Origin: an uncultured Halomonas sp.
Lineage (GTDB): Bacteria; Pseudomonadota; Gammaproteobacteria; Pseudomonadales; Halomonadaceae
DNA: 64,000 nucleotides
Assembly: GCF_947500835.1 (NCBI RefSeq)
Contig: NZ_CANMTQ010000011.1
Span: forward strand, 62,001-126,000
Direction of reading: 5' to 3'
The translations under genes and the position numbers were made by a program. Within the stretch, counting starts at the first letter, position 1, and each line of letters opens with the position of its first letter. Shown here in pieces: positions 9,007 to 17,058 of this stretch. Below the pieces are notes generated by a model. That model had not been told where the DNA came from. It did not search any database and worked only from the letters and a program-made list of their open reading frames with translations.

Positions 9007-10197
9007 TTACTCTTCAGTCCCTGGGATATCTCCGCTTAAAAGCTCGACCACTTCCAGATCGAAACCGGAAAGTGCCGAGAACTTCCAGGGTGAGCTGAGC
9101 AGACGCATCTTACCCACCCCCAGCCGGCGCAGTATCTGGGATCCGGTACCGATCATCAAATAATTACCCGAACCATCGGAATCCGTCGAACGCGGCATTC
9201 GAGTACGGCCCAGGAAGGCATCCAGCTGTGTCTTGAAATCCAGGGGCCCTCGGCCATCATCGAGCAGCACCAGCACACCCGCATCCGCCTCGGCGATCTG
9301 GGCCAAGGCAGCATGAGCGGTCCAGCTCCCACCTTCAGGACGCTGCAGCATAAGCACATCACGCAGGGTATCCGCCAGATGCACCCGCACCGTAGTTGGC
9401 GCCTCGGCTCGGGGGCTTCCTTTGACCAGGGCCAGATGGTGCGCGCCCTGAATACGATCGCGAAAGACGTGCAACATCAGATTGCCCACGGCGGTATGAA
9501 CTGGAACCTGCTCGGTGAGCTCGACGGTCTGCTCGTTGTGGATGCGGTAATGAATCAGATCAGCGATGGTGCCCATCTTCACATTGTGCTCGATTGCAAA
9601 CTGCTCGAGCTCGCCGCGCCGGGCCATGCTGCCGTCTTCGTTCATGACCTCACATATCACACCGCTGGGATCAAGGCCCGCCATGGCAGCCAGGTCGCAG
9701 GCCGCCTCGGTGTGACCGGCACGGCGCAGCACACCGCCAGGTTCCGCCATCAGCGGGAAGATATGCCCCGGCTGAACGATATCGGCGGAGGTTGCATCCC
9801 TGGCCACCGCAGCGCGCACGGTACGTGCCCGATCTGCCGCGGAGATGCCGGTGGTCACGCCTTGGGCCGCCTCGATGGAGAGCGTGAACTTGGTGCCGAA
9901 ACCGGAATTGTTGTCGCGCACCATCAAGGGCAAGTTGAGCCGCTCGCAGCGTTCTCGAGTCATCGGCAAGCAGATCAGCCCTCGGGCATGCCGGGCCATG
10001 AAGTTGATATGCGCTGCCTCGACCTTCTCTGCAGCCATGATGATATCGCCTTCGTTCTCGCGATCCTCGTCGTCCATGAGGATGACCATTCGGCCTTGGC
10101 GAATCTCCTCGATCAGCTCTTCGATGCTGGACAGCGTCGATGCAGGTGAATCCTTGGAAATACTCTCGCCGGAAGGCTGGTAAGAGGAAGGCTGCAT
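9007..10197 (-). CDS. ribBA: 3,4-dihydroxy-2-butanone-4-phosphate synthase with inactive-looking GTP cyclohydrolase II domain
   Basis: A 396-residue RibBA-type fusion. Residues 25-225 are an intact DHBP synthase: [14 protein letters not shown] acidic metal-binding loop, [36 protein letters not shown], and [14 protein letters not shown]. The C-terminal half aligns with GTP cyclohydrolase II by position and by segments such as [13 protein letters not shown] and [15 protein letters not shown]. It lacks the zinc-binding cysteine cluster and the GSLRCDCG-type motif, so it should not hydrolyse GTP. Degenerate fusions of this kind are known in gammaproteobacteria that also carry a stand-alone ribA. 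ribH lies 96 bases downstream. Confidence 0.92.
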   Translation of the reverse strand: MQPSSYQPSGESISKDSPASTLSSIEELIEEIRQGRMVILMDDEDRENEGDIIMAAEKVEAAHINFMARHARGLICLPMTRERCERLNLPLMVRDNNSGFGTKFTLSIEAAQGVTTGISAADRARTVRAAVARDATSADIVQPGHIFPLMAEPGGVLRRAGHTEAACDLAAMAGLDPSGVICEVMNEDGSMARRGELEQFAIEHNVKMGTIADLIHYRIHNEQTVELTEQVPVHTAVGNLMLHVFRDRIQGAHHLALVKGSPRAEAPTTVRVHLADTLRDVLMLQRPEGGSWTAHAALAQIAEADAGVLVLLDDGRGPLDFKTQLDAFLGRTRMPRSTDSDGSGNYLMIGTGSQILRRLGVGKMRLLSSPWKFSALSGFDLEVVELLSGDIPGTEE

Positions 10198-10363
10198 GAA
10201 TTCTCCACGATACGTTACTAATAAACTCGTCGGTGAATAACGACAACACCCAGTCTGATCCTGGGGTTTCAGCCGATCAGAACCGGCTCAGGGTACCTGC
10301 ACCCAGGCATTGGCGCTAGCCCTCCAGGCCTCAACGATCCCGAGCATGACGCCTTTAGTAGCG

Positions 10364-11494
10364 TCAGTCTCGGTGTTCTGGGCGGGCAATAATACGCCAA
10401 TCATGACCGATTGCGCGAATGTCGTCGATCTGCAACGCACGCTGTTGCGCCATGCGCTCCAGGCCAGGTAACGCGAATAGTGGACGTGCTTCCCCTCCCA
10501 GCAGAATGGGGGCAACGAACAAGTGCATTTCGTCGATCAGCCCCGCGTCAAGCATGGCGCCCGCAAGCGTTGCACCTGTTTCCAGCAGCACCTCGTTGCA
10601 ACTCTCGTGATGGGCCAGATATTCCAGCAGCGCCGGCAGATCGACACGCTTATGCTCTTCACAAGCGAGCAGAACGACTTGCGCACCGGCCCGCTCTCGC
10701 TCTTCGCGGCGCGCTTTGTCATCGCTGCAGGTCGCTATCAACGTGCGCCCAGGTTCGCGCAAGCACGCTGCTGCCAAGGGTAGGCGCAGATGCGAGTCGA
10801 CGACCACCCGCAGCGGCTGATGAACGTTGATCGTTTCGTCTTGCTCGAGCTTCAATTGCTCCGGTCGTACCGTGAGCCGAGAGTTATCGAAGATAATTGA
10901 TTCGACGCCTGTCATTATCGCACTTGAGCGCGCGCGCAATCGCTGCACCTCGGTGCGCGCCGCCGTACCGGTAATCCATTGAGATTCGCCGCTGGCCATA
11001 GCGGTTCTCCCATCAAGACTCATGGCCATCTTCAAGCGCACAAAGGGACGTTGGCGCTCCATGCGCGCAATGAAGCCCGGATTCAAGGCGCGCGCCTGGG
11101 CTTCGAGCAAGCCGACTTCCACCTCGACACCTGCTTCTTCGAGCAAGGCGATACCGCGGCCGGCGACCAGTGGGTTCGGGTCCTGCATGGCAACGACGAC
11201 CCTCGCGACGCCGGCTTCGATCAACGCCTGGCTACAGGGGCCGGTACGTCCTTGATGAGAACAGGGTTCGAGGGTCACGAAAGCAGTAGCCCCCCGGGCG
11301 GCCTCACCGGCATTTCGAAGCGCGTTGATCTCTGCATGGGGCTCCCCCGCGTACTGGTGCCAGCCTTCACCGACCAGTTGATCGTTATTGACCAGCACGC
11401 AACCTACTCTCGGGTTGGGATCGGTGCTATAGAGACCGCGTCGGGCCAGCACCAAGGCGCGGGCCATCCAGTTTTCGGGGACTGTAGTCGTCAT
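10364..11494 (-). CDS. ribD: Bifunctional diaminohydroxyphosphoribosylaminopyrimidine deaminase / uracil reductase
   Basis: A 376-residue bifunctional riboflavin enzyme. The N-terminal cytidine-deaminase-type domain has the zinc motif GEPHAEINAL, with EPCSHQGRTGPC supplying the cysteine ligands. The C-terminal reductase domain starts near residue 148 with RPFVRLKMAMSLDGRTA and the SQWITG motif. It begins 3 bases after nrdR, the common nrdR-ribD pairing. Riboflavin synthase (ribE), which normally follows ribD in this gene order, is absent; 166 bases without a gene separate ribD from ribBA. Confidence 0.96.
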   Translation of the reverse strand: MTTTVPENWMARALVLARRGLYSTDPNPRVGCVLVNNDQLVGEGWHQYAGEPHAEINALRNAGEAARGATAFVTLEPCSHQGRTGPCSQALIEAGVARVVVAMQDPNPLVAGRGIALLEEAGVEVEVGLLEAQARALNPGFIARMERQRPFVRLKMAMSLDGRTAMASGESQWITGTAARTEVQRLRARSSAIMTGVESIIFDNSRLTVRPEQLKLEQDETINVHQPLRVVVDSHLRLPLAAACLREPGRTLIATCSDDKARREERERAGAQVVLLACEEHKRVDLPALLEYLAHHESCNEVLLETGATLAGAMLDAGLIDEMHLFVAPILLGGEARPLFALPGLERMAQQRALQIDDIRAIGHDWRIIARPEHRD

Positions 11495-11497
11495 GGC

Positions 11498-11977
11498 CTA
11501 CTGCTCATCCTGGGCAGGAAACTCAGGTTCCTGAGCCAGACGGTCGATCTCGGCGCGAAATTCGTCCAGATCCTGAAAGCGTCGGTAGACGGATGCAAAG
11601 CGAATATAGGCCACTTGATCGAGTCGCTTGAGGGCGCGCATCACTTCACCACCGATTTCTCTCGCATCGATTTCGCGCTCGCCTCTGGCTCGCAGACGCT
11701 GACGAATACGCTCCACCGCTGCTTCAATGGACTCTGCGCTTACCGGACGTTTTTCCAGGGCACGCAGCATGCCTGCTCGCAACTTGCCTTCATTGAAATC
11801 TTCCCGGGAGGCGTCGGCCTTGATGACGCGAGGCATAATCAGCTCAGCGGTCTCGTAGGTAGTAAAACGCTCGCCACAGCTTGCACACTGGCGGCGGCGA
11901 CGTACCTGATCACCTTCGGCGACCAACCGCGAGTCAGTTACCCGGGTATCTTGGGATCCACAAAAAGGACAATGCAT
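11498..11977 (-). CDS. nrdR: Transcriptional repressor NrdR
   Basis: A 159-residue ATP/dATP-sensing repressor of ribonucleotide reductase genes. It opens with the zinc ribbon [17 protein letters not shown], completed by [17 protein letters not shown], then the ATP-cone ([14 protein letters not shown] and onward). The open frame extends upstream to 12076, but the conserved protein begins at the MHCPFCG methionine, so the start is the ATG at 11977. It heads the ribD-containing gene run. Confidence 0.96.
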   Translation of the reverse strand: MHCPFCGSQDTRVTDSRLVAEGDQVRRRRQCASCGERFTTYETAELIMPRVIKADASREDFNEGKLRAGMLRALEKRPVSAESIEAAVERIRQRLRARGEREIDAREIGGEVMRALKRLDQVAYIRFASVYRRFQDLDEFRAEIDRLAQEPEFPAQDEQ

Positions 11978-12005
11978 TAGCAGGCATCCAGCATGAGCAT
12001 GTGAT

Positions 12006-12156
12006 CTTAGGAATTGCTGAATAAATCGCCGAGCGAAATGAAGTGCAAGGCGCACGGAGCGCAGGAAACGAGACATAACATGGGGTTAGGCGAGTTTCCG
12101 AGTACCGCGCAACGCAGCAATTCGTTCGTGTAGGCATTTATGCAGCGATTCCCTTA
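12006..12156. mobile_element. MITE-like element with terminal inverted repeats and 4-bp target duplication
   Basis: A 143-bp non-coding element (12010-12152). Its ends are imperfect inverted repeats about 20 bp long: the left starts GGAATTGCTGAATAAAT, and the right end read in reverse starts GGAATCGCTGCATAAAT. The element is flanked by the direct repeat CTTA at 12006-12009 and 12153-12156. It lies between nrdR and glsB. GGAA-type ends with 4-bp duplications resemble IS5-family transposons, so it may be a non-autonomous derivative moved by an enzyme encoded elsewhere. A matching lone end occurs at 30664-30679. Confidence 0.65.
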
Positions 12157-12258
12157 TTGTACCGGCTTGATCTACTTGTAGTGCAAGGTACAAAGTCTTG
12201 TCGTATCTAGTCGTTGCCTCCATTATAGAAGACTCATTCCCAAGCGTAAGGAAACACC

Positions 12259-12507
12259 ATGGGTATTCTTGCCTGGATCGTTTTCGGTCTCATTGCCGGC
12301 GTCATTGCCAAACTCATCATGCCCGGCAAAGATCCTGGTGGCTTCATCGTCACCATCATCATCGGTATTCTGGGCGCCGTGGTCGGTGGCTGGATCGGGT
12401 CGGCGCTGGGCCTTGGCTCGGTCACCGGCTTCAACCTCGGCAGCTTCGTCGTGGCGGTGCTGGGCGCAATCGTACTGCTGGTCATCTATCGGATGGTGAA
12501 AAAGTAA
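12259..12507 (+). CDS. GlsB/YeaQ/YmgE family stress-response membrane protein
   Basis: An 82-residue, very hydrophobic, glycine-rich protein with three predicted transmembrane segments. The segments IAGVIAKLIMPGKDPGG and GAVVGGWIGSALGLG are the hallmarks of the transglycosylase-associated (GlsB/YeaQ) family, whose members are induced by general stress. The context upstream of the ATG is TAAGGAAACACC, giving a good ribosome-binding site. It stands alone on the plus strand and is followed by a strong hairpin. Confidence 0.9.
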   Translation: MGILAWIVFGLIAGVIAKLIMPGKDPGGFIVTIIIGILGAVVGGWIGSALGLGSVTGFNLGSFVVAVLGAIVLLVIYRMVKK

Positions 12508-12519
12508 CGGCTCGTGGCC

Positions 12520-12549
12520 TTTCCCCTCGGTACAATTACCGAGGGGAAA
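12520..12549. terminator. 12-bp perfect stem-loop after glsB
   Basis: TTTCCCCTCGGT (12520-12531) pairs perfectly with 12538-12549 around a 6-base loop. It follows the glsB stop by 12 bases. No T-run follows on either strand, so it may terminate weakly or stabilise the transcript. Confidence 0.5.
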
Positions 12550-12603
12550 CCTTCTAATAGAAAACAACCTTTCACATCACATTGACCTTCAAACATAAAT
12601 TCA

Positions 12604-13116
12604 ATGAATGATTCAGCGCGCTGTATCCTGGTGATGGGAGTTTCCGGGTCGGGAAAATCCCGTATCGGCCGCGATCTCGCTACTGCCATGGGTGCCGACT
12701 TCATTGACGCGGATGACCATCATAGCCCTATGAATATAGCCAAGATGGCGCGTGGGGAGCCACTTGATGACGAGGATCGCAAAGAGTGGCTAGTCATTTT
12801 GAGTGAACTCCTCCGCAGTCACCGACTGCAAGAACGCGATGTCGTAATCGCCTGCTCTGCCCTCAAGAAGCGCTACCGCGACGTCCTACGCCAAGGCGCG
12901 CCGTCATTGGACATCCTTTATCTGGAGGGCAGCCGTAAAGTGCTGCTGGAGCGACTGAGTGCTCGCAGAACACACTTCTTCACCGGCGAACGCATGCTCG
13001 ACAGTCAGTTGCAAACCCTGGAGCCTCCGGAGAATGACGAAGCCCTCTGCCTGGATGTTCGCTATTCTCCGAAAGCCATTGTCGAGCGCTTTCTCGCCCA
13101 GCTGAGCAAGCGCTAG
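12604..13116 (+). CDS. gntK: Gluconokinase (thermoresistant type)
   Basis: A 170-residue P-loop kinase that phosphorylates D-gluconate to 6-phosphogluconate. The Walker A motif GVSGSGKS is at residues 12-19, followed by the family's FIDADDHHSPMNIAKMARG and PLDDEDRKEWL segments and by CSALKKRYRDVLR. It converges on dgoK and the two stop codons share the 4-bp palindrome CTAG. It feeds the same 6-phosphogluconate and Entner-Doudoroff pool as the adjacent KDPGal operon, though transcribed from the other strand. Confidence 0.94.
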   Translation: MNDSARCILVMGVSGSGKSRIGRDLATAMGADFIDADDHHSPMNIAKMARGEPLDDEDRKEWLVILSELLRSHRLQERDVVIACSALKKRYRDVLRQGAPSLDILYLEGSRKVLLERLSARRTHFFTGERMLDSQLQTLEPPENDEALCLDVRYSPKAIVERFLAQLSKR

Positions 13117-14027
13117 GCGTTGCGGTGACGTTGAGCCAGAGCGCATACCCCTGACAGGATAGCGTTGTCGCTATCGATTTCCTGAACTGCAACCCCCTCT
13201 TTTTCCAGGGCTCGCCGATAAAGCGCATTGAGCGTACTGGAGCCGACCAGCAGCACCTGGGTTGCATCGGAAAAAATCCCGCGCTGAGTGCGGACTTCAC
13301 TGCCGATCAATACCCCCGAGATAAAACTGCCTACCTGGGCCGCGGCAAGCCCGGCGTATAAATGCCGACTGCGTGCCTCGAACAGCGCATGTAACGGACC
13401 CGTGGGGTGTCGCGCTGCCTGCATGCCCTGTTCGAAGCCTTTTTCATCGAAGGCTTCACTGCCGCGACCAGGTTCGCCGGGCAGGGTATGAAAGCGCACC
13501 GCATGATAAAGCTCGCCAGTCATCAGCGTCGTGAAATCGACCATCCGCCCTGCCTTCAGTCGCACCCACTTGCTATGGGTGCCCGGCAGGCAGCACAGCG
13601 CAGTATCGCCGCCGCTCATGGCGAGAGCACCGAAGGCCTGGATTTCCTCGCCCCGCATGACATCCACCTGCTCGGCAGTAACTGTCTTGACGCCAGGTAC
13701 TATCCAGGCATTGTCTAGCCCGGGTGCTGCCACGACATGATCCGCCAGATCGCTTGCGCTTACCGGAAGATCGAGCTGTGGCGCCTCGCTCCAGCCTCGG
13801 GCAGAACCGACCATGCCGGCAAGATAAACCGGCACTCGCCCCTCGTCGCGCCAATCGTCAATCTGGGCGGCGCAATAATGTGGAAACTCTGCGCTGCTCA
13901 AGGCGCGCAGCCCTGCCTCGGAACGCCGACTTTCCAGACACTCACCGTTGCTAGCATCGACCAGAAAGGCACGGAAATTGCTGGTCCCCCAGTCGATGGC
14001 AATTAAACGTTCCGGCGTTCGACTCAT
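13113..14027 (-). CDS. dgoK: 2-dehydro-3-deoxygalactonokinase
   Basis: A 304-residue kinase of the DgoK family that makes 2-dehydro-3-deoxy-6-phosphogalactonate. The N-terminus LIAIDWGTSNFRAFLVD is the diagnostic ATP-binding loop, and CCLPGTHSKWVRLKAG with SFISGVLIGSEVR are further family segments. The start overlaps the dgoA stop by 4 bases (ATGA), so the two are translationally coupled. It is the last gene of the sugar-acid operon. Function is well supported; the upstream dehydratase needed to make its substrate is not in this window. Confidence 0.93.
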   Translation of the reverse strand: MSRTPERLIAIDWGTSNFRAFLVDASNGECLESRRSEAGLRALSSAEFPHYCAAQIDDWRDEGRVPVYLAGMVGSARGWSEAPQLDLPVSASDLADHVVAAPGLDNAWIVPGVKTVTAEQVDVMRGEEIQAFGALAMSGGDTALCCLPGTHSKWVRLKAGRMVDFTTLMTGELYHAVRFHTLPGEPGRGSEAFDEKGFEQGMQAARHPTGPLHALFEARSRHLYAGLAAAQVGSFISGVLIGSEVRTQRGIFSDATQVLLVGSSTLNALYRRALEKEGVAVQEIDSDNAILSGVCALAQRHRNA

Positions 14028-14710
14028 GCATCCGCCTCACGCTCGAAATACTCAGCCTGGATCTGCGTCTCCCGCACCCGACGCCACTCGGCAATCAGCT
14101 CCCGGCCATGATCCCCTACCTTCTCTGCCGTCCAGCCAGGGCGATAGACACTGCCGCCGAAACCAAAACCATCGATGCCGACGCTCATCCACTCGCTCAT
14201 GTTGTCCTTGTCGATGCCGCCCACGGCAAACACCGGCAGTTCCGGCGGCAGCACCGCTTTGAGATCCTTGAAGTACCCGACTCCCAAGCGTGCTGCGGGA
14301 AAGAGCTTCAAGGTCGTGGCACCTGCCGCCACGGCGGCCAGGGCCTCTGTCGGCGTCATGCAGCCAATCATTGGCGCAAGCCCCTGAGCTACCGCCTCGC
14401 GGATCACCGTCTCGTCGGTATTGGGGGTGATGAGAATCGGCGCATCGAGCTCGGCGAGTCGCGCGCAGGCCGCTGGATCAAGCACCGTACCGGCGCCGAT
14501 CACCACGTCTTCGGGGCAGCGTTTGGCGATGCGTTCGATACTCTCGAACGCAGAAGGTGAATTGAGCGGAACTTCGATCATCTTGAAGCCAACCTCGACC
14601 AGTGCATCGAAGATGGCGTCGATTTCCTGGGGCCGCACGCCGCGCAGGATGGCGACCAGGGGCAAATGCTGGAGGGCTGCATCCAATGCGGCCCGGCGCG
14701 TTTCGTTCAT
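14024..14710 (-). CDS. dgoA: 2-dehydro-3-deoxy-6-phosphogalactonate aldolase
   Basis: A 228-residue class I KDPG/KDPGal aldolase that splits KDPGal to pyruvate and glyceraldehyde 3-phosphate. The opening LPLVAILRGVRPQE, the catalytic glutamate E46 in IEVPLNS, and the Schiff-base lysine K135 in TTLKLFPA are visible, along with the phosphate-binding AVGGI loop. It sits between dctM (15 bases away) and dgoK (overlapping). Pairing with DgoK favours the galactonate branch over the KDPG (Eda) reaction, although these aldolases are often dual. Confidence 0.92.
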   Translation of the reverse strand: MNETRRAALDAALQHLPLVAILRGVRPQEIDAIFDALVEVGFKMIEVPLNSPSAFESIERIAKRCPEDVVIGAGTVLDPAACARLAELDAPILITPNTDETVIREAVAQGLAPMIGCMTPTEALAAVAAGATTLKLFPAARLGVGYFKDLKAVLPPELPVFAVGGIDKDNMSEWMSVGIDGFGFGGSVYRPGWTAEKVGDHGRELIAEWRRVRETQIQAEYFEREADA

Positions 14711-14725
14711 GCTCGACTCCTATTC

Positions 14726-16027
14726 TCAGACCAGCCACATCGCCAGATTCGGCCATACCAGCAGCGCCATCAATACGCATAGCTGAATCGCGATGAATGG
14801 TAACAAGGATACGAAGATGTCCTTGAGGCTAATACCCGGTGGCGCGACTCCCTTTAGATAGAAAGCAGCGGGACCGAAGGGCGGTGACAGGAACGACACC
14901 TGCATGTTGACCGCAAACAGGATGCCGAACCAGATCGGGCTGTAGCCCAACTGTTCGACGATGGGCACGAAGATCGGCAGGGTCAGCATTGCCACTCCGA
15001 TCCAGTCCAGGAACATCCCCAGCATCAGCAGGATGCCCATCATCACCAGGATGATCACGATCGGCTCGACCTCCAGCCCCAGGATCAACTGGGAGATAAA
15101 GCGGTTGCCGCCCATCAGATTGTAGACCCCCACCAGGGCTGCCGCACCGATACCGATCCAGATGATCATGCCGCAGGTGGTCAGAGTCTGGCTCAGGCTC
15201 TCGTGCAGGGTCTTGAAGGAGAACTCGCCACGCCCGACCACTGCCAACAGTACGCCGAACACCCCCATGGCCGCTGCCTCGGTGACCGAAGCCACGCCGC
15301 CATAGATCGACCCCAGCACCAGAAAGGCGATCAGGCCCGGCACGATGATTGCCTTGAGCGCCTGCCCTCTGGTAGCGAATCCTTCCTGGCGATCCGCCTC
15401 GGTCATGGGCGGCCCCAGCTTGGGATTCTTCAAGCAGCGCACCAGGATGTAGGCAATATAGCTGCCCATCAGGATCATCGCCGGGGTGATTGCGGCAGTG
15501 AACAGATCGGCAATGGATTCGCTGGCAATCAGACCGTAGATGATCAGCACGATAGAAGGCGGCATCATGGTGCCCAGGGAGCCACCGGCACACACCACTC
15601 CGATGGAAAGATGCTTGTCGTAGCCCAGGCGCAGCATCTGGGGCAAGGCAAGAATCCCCAGCAGCACGATTTCACCGCCGATGATCCCTGACAGCGCTGC
15701 CAGGAAGAACGCCACCACCACGGTCTGAATGGCGACACCGCCGGGCAGGCGACCGGCAAACACCCGCATGGCGTTGAACAGATCCTTGGCGATTCCCGAC
15801 CGATCGAGCAAGGATGCCATCAACACGAACATCGGCACCGCCACCAGGGAGTATTCGGTGACGAAGCCGTAGACCCGGCTGGTCACCAGGGGCAGCGCAT
15901 TGGTGCCGAACCAGCCAAAGGTAAAGGCCAGGGCCACCAGTCCCGTGACGAAGGCAAGCGGCAGGCCGGTCACCAACAGGGCAAAGATGGCCCCAACGAG
16001 CAGCAGCGTTCCGTCTGCGATTTCCAT
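14726..16027 (-). CDS. dctM: TRAP transporter large permease subunit DctM
   Basis: A 433-residue membrane protein with about 12 hydrophobic segments, the sodium-coupled translocation channel of a TRAP system. Typical DctM segments include PLAFVTGLVALAF, AALSGIIGGEIVLLG, GGSLGTMMPPSIVLIIYG and QVSFLSPPFGPAAFYLKG. Its ATG overlaps the dctQ stop by one base (TGATG). Together with dctP and dctQ it should import a sugar-acid-like carboxylate for the dgoA-dgoK enzymes. Confidence 0.93.
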   Translation of the reverse strand: MEIADGTLLLVGAIFALLVTGLPLAFVTGLVALAFTFGWFGTNALPLVTSRVYGFVTEYSLVAVPMFVLMASLLDRSGIAKDLFNAMRVFAGRLPGGVAIQTVVVAFFLAALSGIIGGEIVLLGILALPQMLRLGYDKHLSIGVVCAGGSLGTMMPPSIVLIIYGLIASESIADLFTAAITPAMILMGSYIAYILVRCLKNPKLGPPMTEADRQEGFATRGQALKAIIVPGLIAFLVLGSIYGGVASVTEAAAMGVFGVLLAVVGRGEFSFKTLHESLSQTLTTCGMIIWIGIGAAALVGVYNLMGGNRFISQLILGLEVEPIVIILVMMGILLMLGMFLDWIGVAMLTLPIFVPIVEQLGYSPIWFGILFAVNMQVSFLSPPFGPAAFYLKGVAPPGISLKDIFVSLLPFIAIQLCVLMALLVWPNLAMWLV

Positions 16028-16656
16028 CAGCGTGCCTCCCCTGCACCCTCGCCGCGGTCATCGGCCCGCGCGCGTATCGACTGAACGAAATGAATCAACG
16101 ACTGCACGCACATGATGATCAGCGCCAGCATGATCATGCCCTTGACCAGTGCCGGGAAAGGCGGGTTCCAGGAGGTGCCGGAGCGCTCCAACGACCACTC
16201 GCCCAACGGGTTATGGGAGGCGTCCCAGAACATGACATAGGCGGCGTAGCTCATTCCCACGCAAAAGCCCAGGGTCACCAGATCATTGAAGCGATCGAGC
16301 CATAACTTGAAACGCGGCCCGACGGTATCATAGAGCACCCGCACACGAATGTGGCGATTGCTGGCCAGGGCCACCGGACCGCCCAAGGAAAAACTCACCG
16401 CCACCAGCATGACCACGGACTCGTGTACCCAGGAGGTGGGCGAATCGAAACCATAGCGCATGATGACCTCGAACACACTGATCGCCATGGCGATGAATAT
16501 CAGCCAGGCGGCGCCGCGCCCGCACCAGACTATCCCCTTGTCGAATGTGCTTCTGACCGGGTCGGGTTGGGTCGTGGTTTCTCCAGCAGTCGGGCCGGCG
16601 AGTTCGTTTTTTCCAGGCTTTGGAGAACCGTCGTTGGGAGGGGGTTGTGGTGACAT
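16027..16656 (-). CDS. dctQ: TRAP transporter small permease subunit DctQ
   Basis: A 209-residue protein with four transmembrane segments, preceded by a 40-residue polar N-terminal extension rich in Pro, Thr and Lys. The segments RYGFDSPTSWVHESVVML and GGPVALASNRHIRVRVLYD match DctQ proteins. An AAGGA ribosome-binding site precedes the ATG. It follows dctP after an unusually long 402-base gap that holds the REP-type array, whereas the downstream genes are tightly packed. Confidence 0.9.
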   Translation of the reverse strand: MSPQPPPNDGSPKPGKNELAGPTAGETTTQPDPVRSTFDKGIVWCGRGAAWLIFIAMAISVFEVIMRYGFDSPTSWVHESVVMLVAVSFSLGGPVALASNRHIRVRVLYDTVGPRFKLWLDRFNDLVTLGFCVGMSYAAYVMFWDASHNPLGEWSLERSGTSWNPPFPALVKGMIMLALIIMCVQSLIHFVQSIRARADDRGEGAGEAR

Positions 16657-16728
16657 GATCTGTCCTTGAGCAGGCTCTGAACCAAAAGCAGAAGGAATCC
16701 GGTCAGATTCCTTCAGTGTTCTCGGGAA

Positions 16729-17035
16729 CCCGACTCATCGGGCGATGGCGATACCCCATCGCTCGCTGAAGCGAGCTCCTACCAATAAACGAAGCCGCCG
16801 ACTTTTGTGGGAGCCCGATTTATCGGGCGATGGTGATACCCCTATCGCTCGCTGAAGCGAGCTCCTACCAATAAACGAAGCCGCCGACTTTTGTGGGAGC
16901 CCGATTTATCGGGCGATGGTGATACCCCTATCGCTCGCTGAAGCAAGCTCCTACCAATAAACGAAACCGTTGGCTTTTGTAGGAGCCCGATTTATCGGGC
17001 GATGGGGAGATCCCATCGCTTGCTGATGCGAGCTC
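16729..17035. repeat. Tandem REP-type array, four units of about 86 bp
   Basis: Four head-to-tail units start at 16729, 16814, 16900 and 16986, with spacing 85, 86 and 86; the last is partial. Each unit carries two palindromes: CCCGATTTATCGGG (CCCGACTCATCGGG in the first unit) and GCTCGCTGAAGCGAGC, the second joined to GAGCTCCTACCA. Units 2 and 3 are almost identical, while units 1 and 4 have diverged. The stem and the GGAGCTCGC edge resemble the REP elements of Pseudomonas and relatives. The array lies wholly between dctP and dctQ in an operon and would fold into about eight hairpins in the mRNA. Confidence 0.85.
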
Positions 17036-17058
17036 CCGCATGCATAAGCACGTTAGTC

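Noticed and set aside
10198..10363. FMN riboswitch before ribBA
   Set aside because: The conserved riboswitch core was looked for on the minus strand and not found.
10288..10515. 75-codon minus-strand ORF over the ribD 3' end
   Set aside because: It is mostly another frame of ribD and has no ribosome-binding site.
16729..17035. Possible CRISPR array
   Set aside because: The 86-bp units repeat as a whole with no unique spacers, contain two palindromes each, and no cas genes are near. REP-type array is the better reading.
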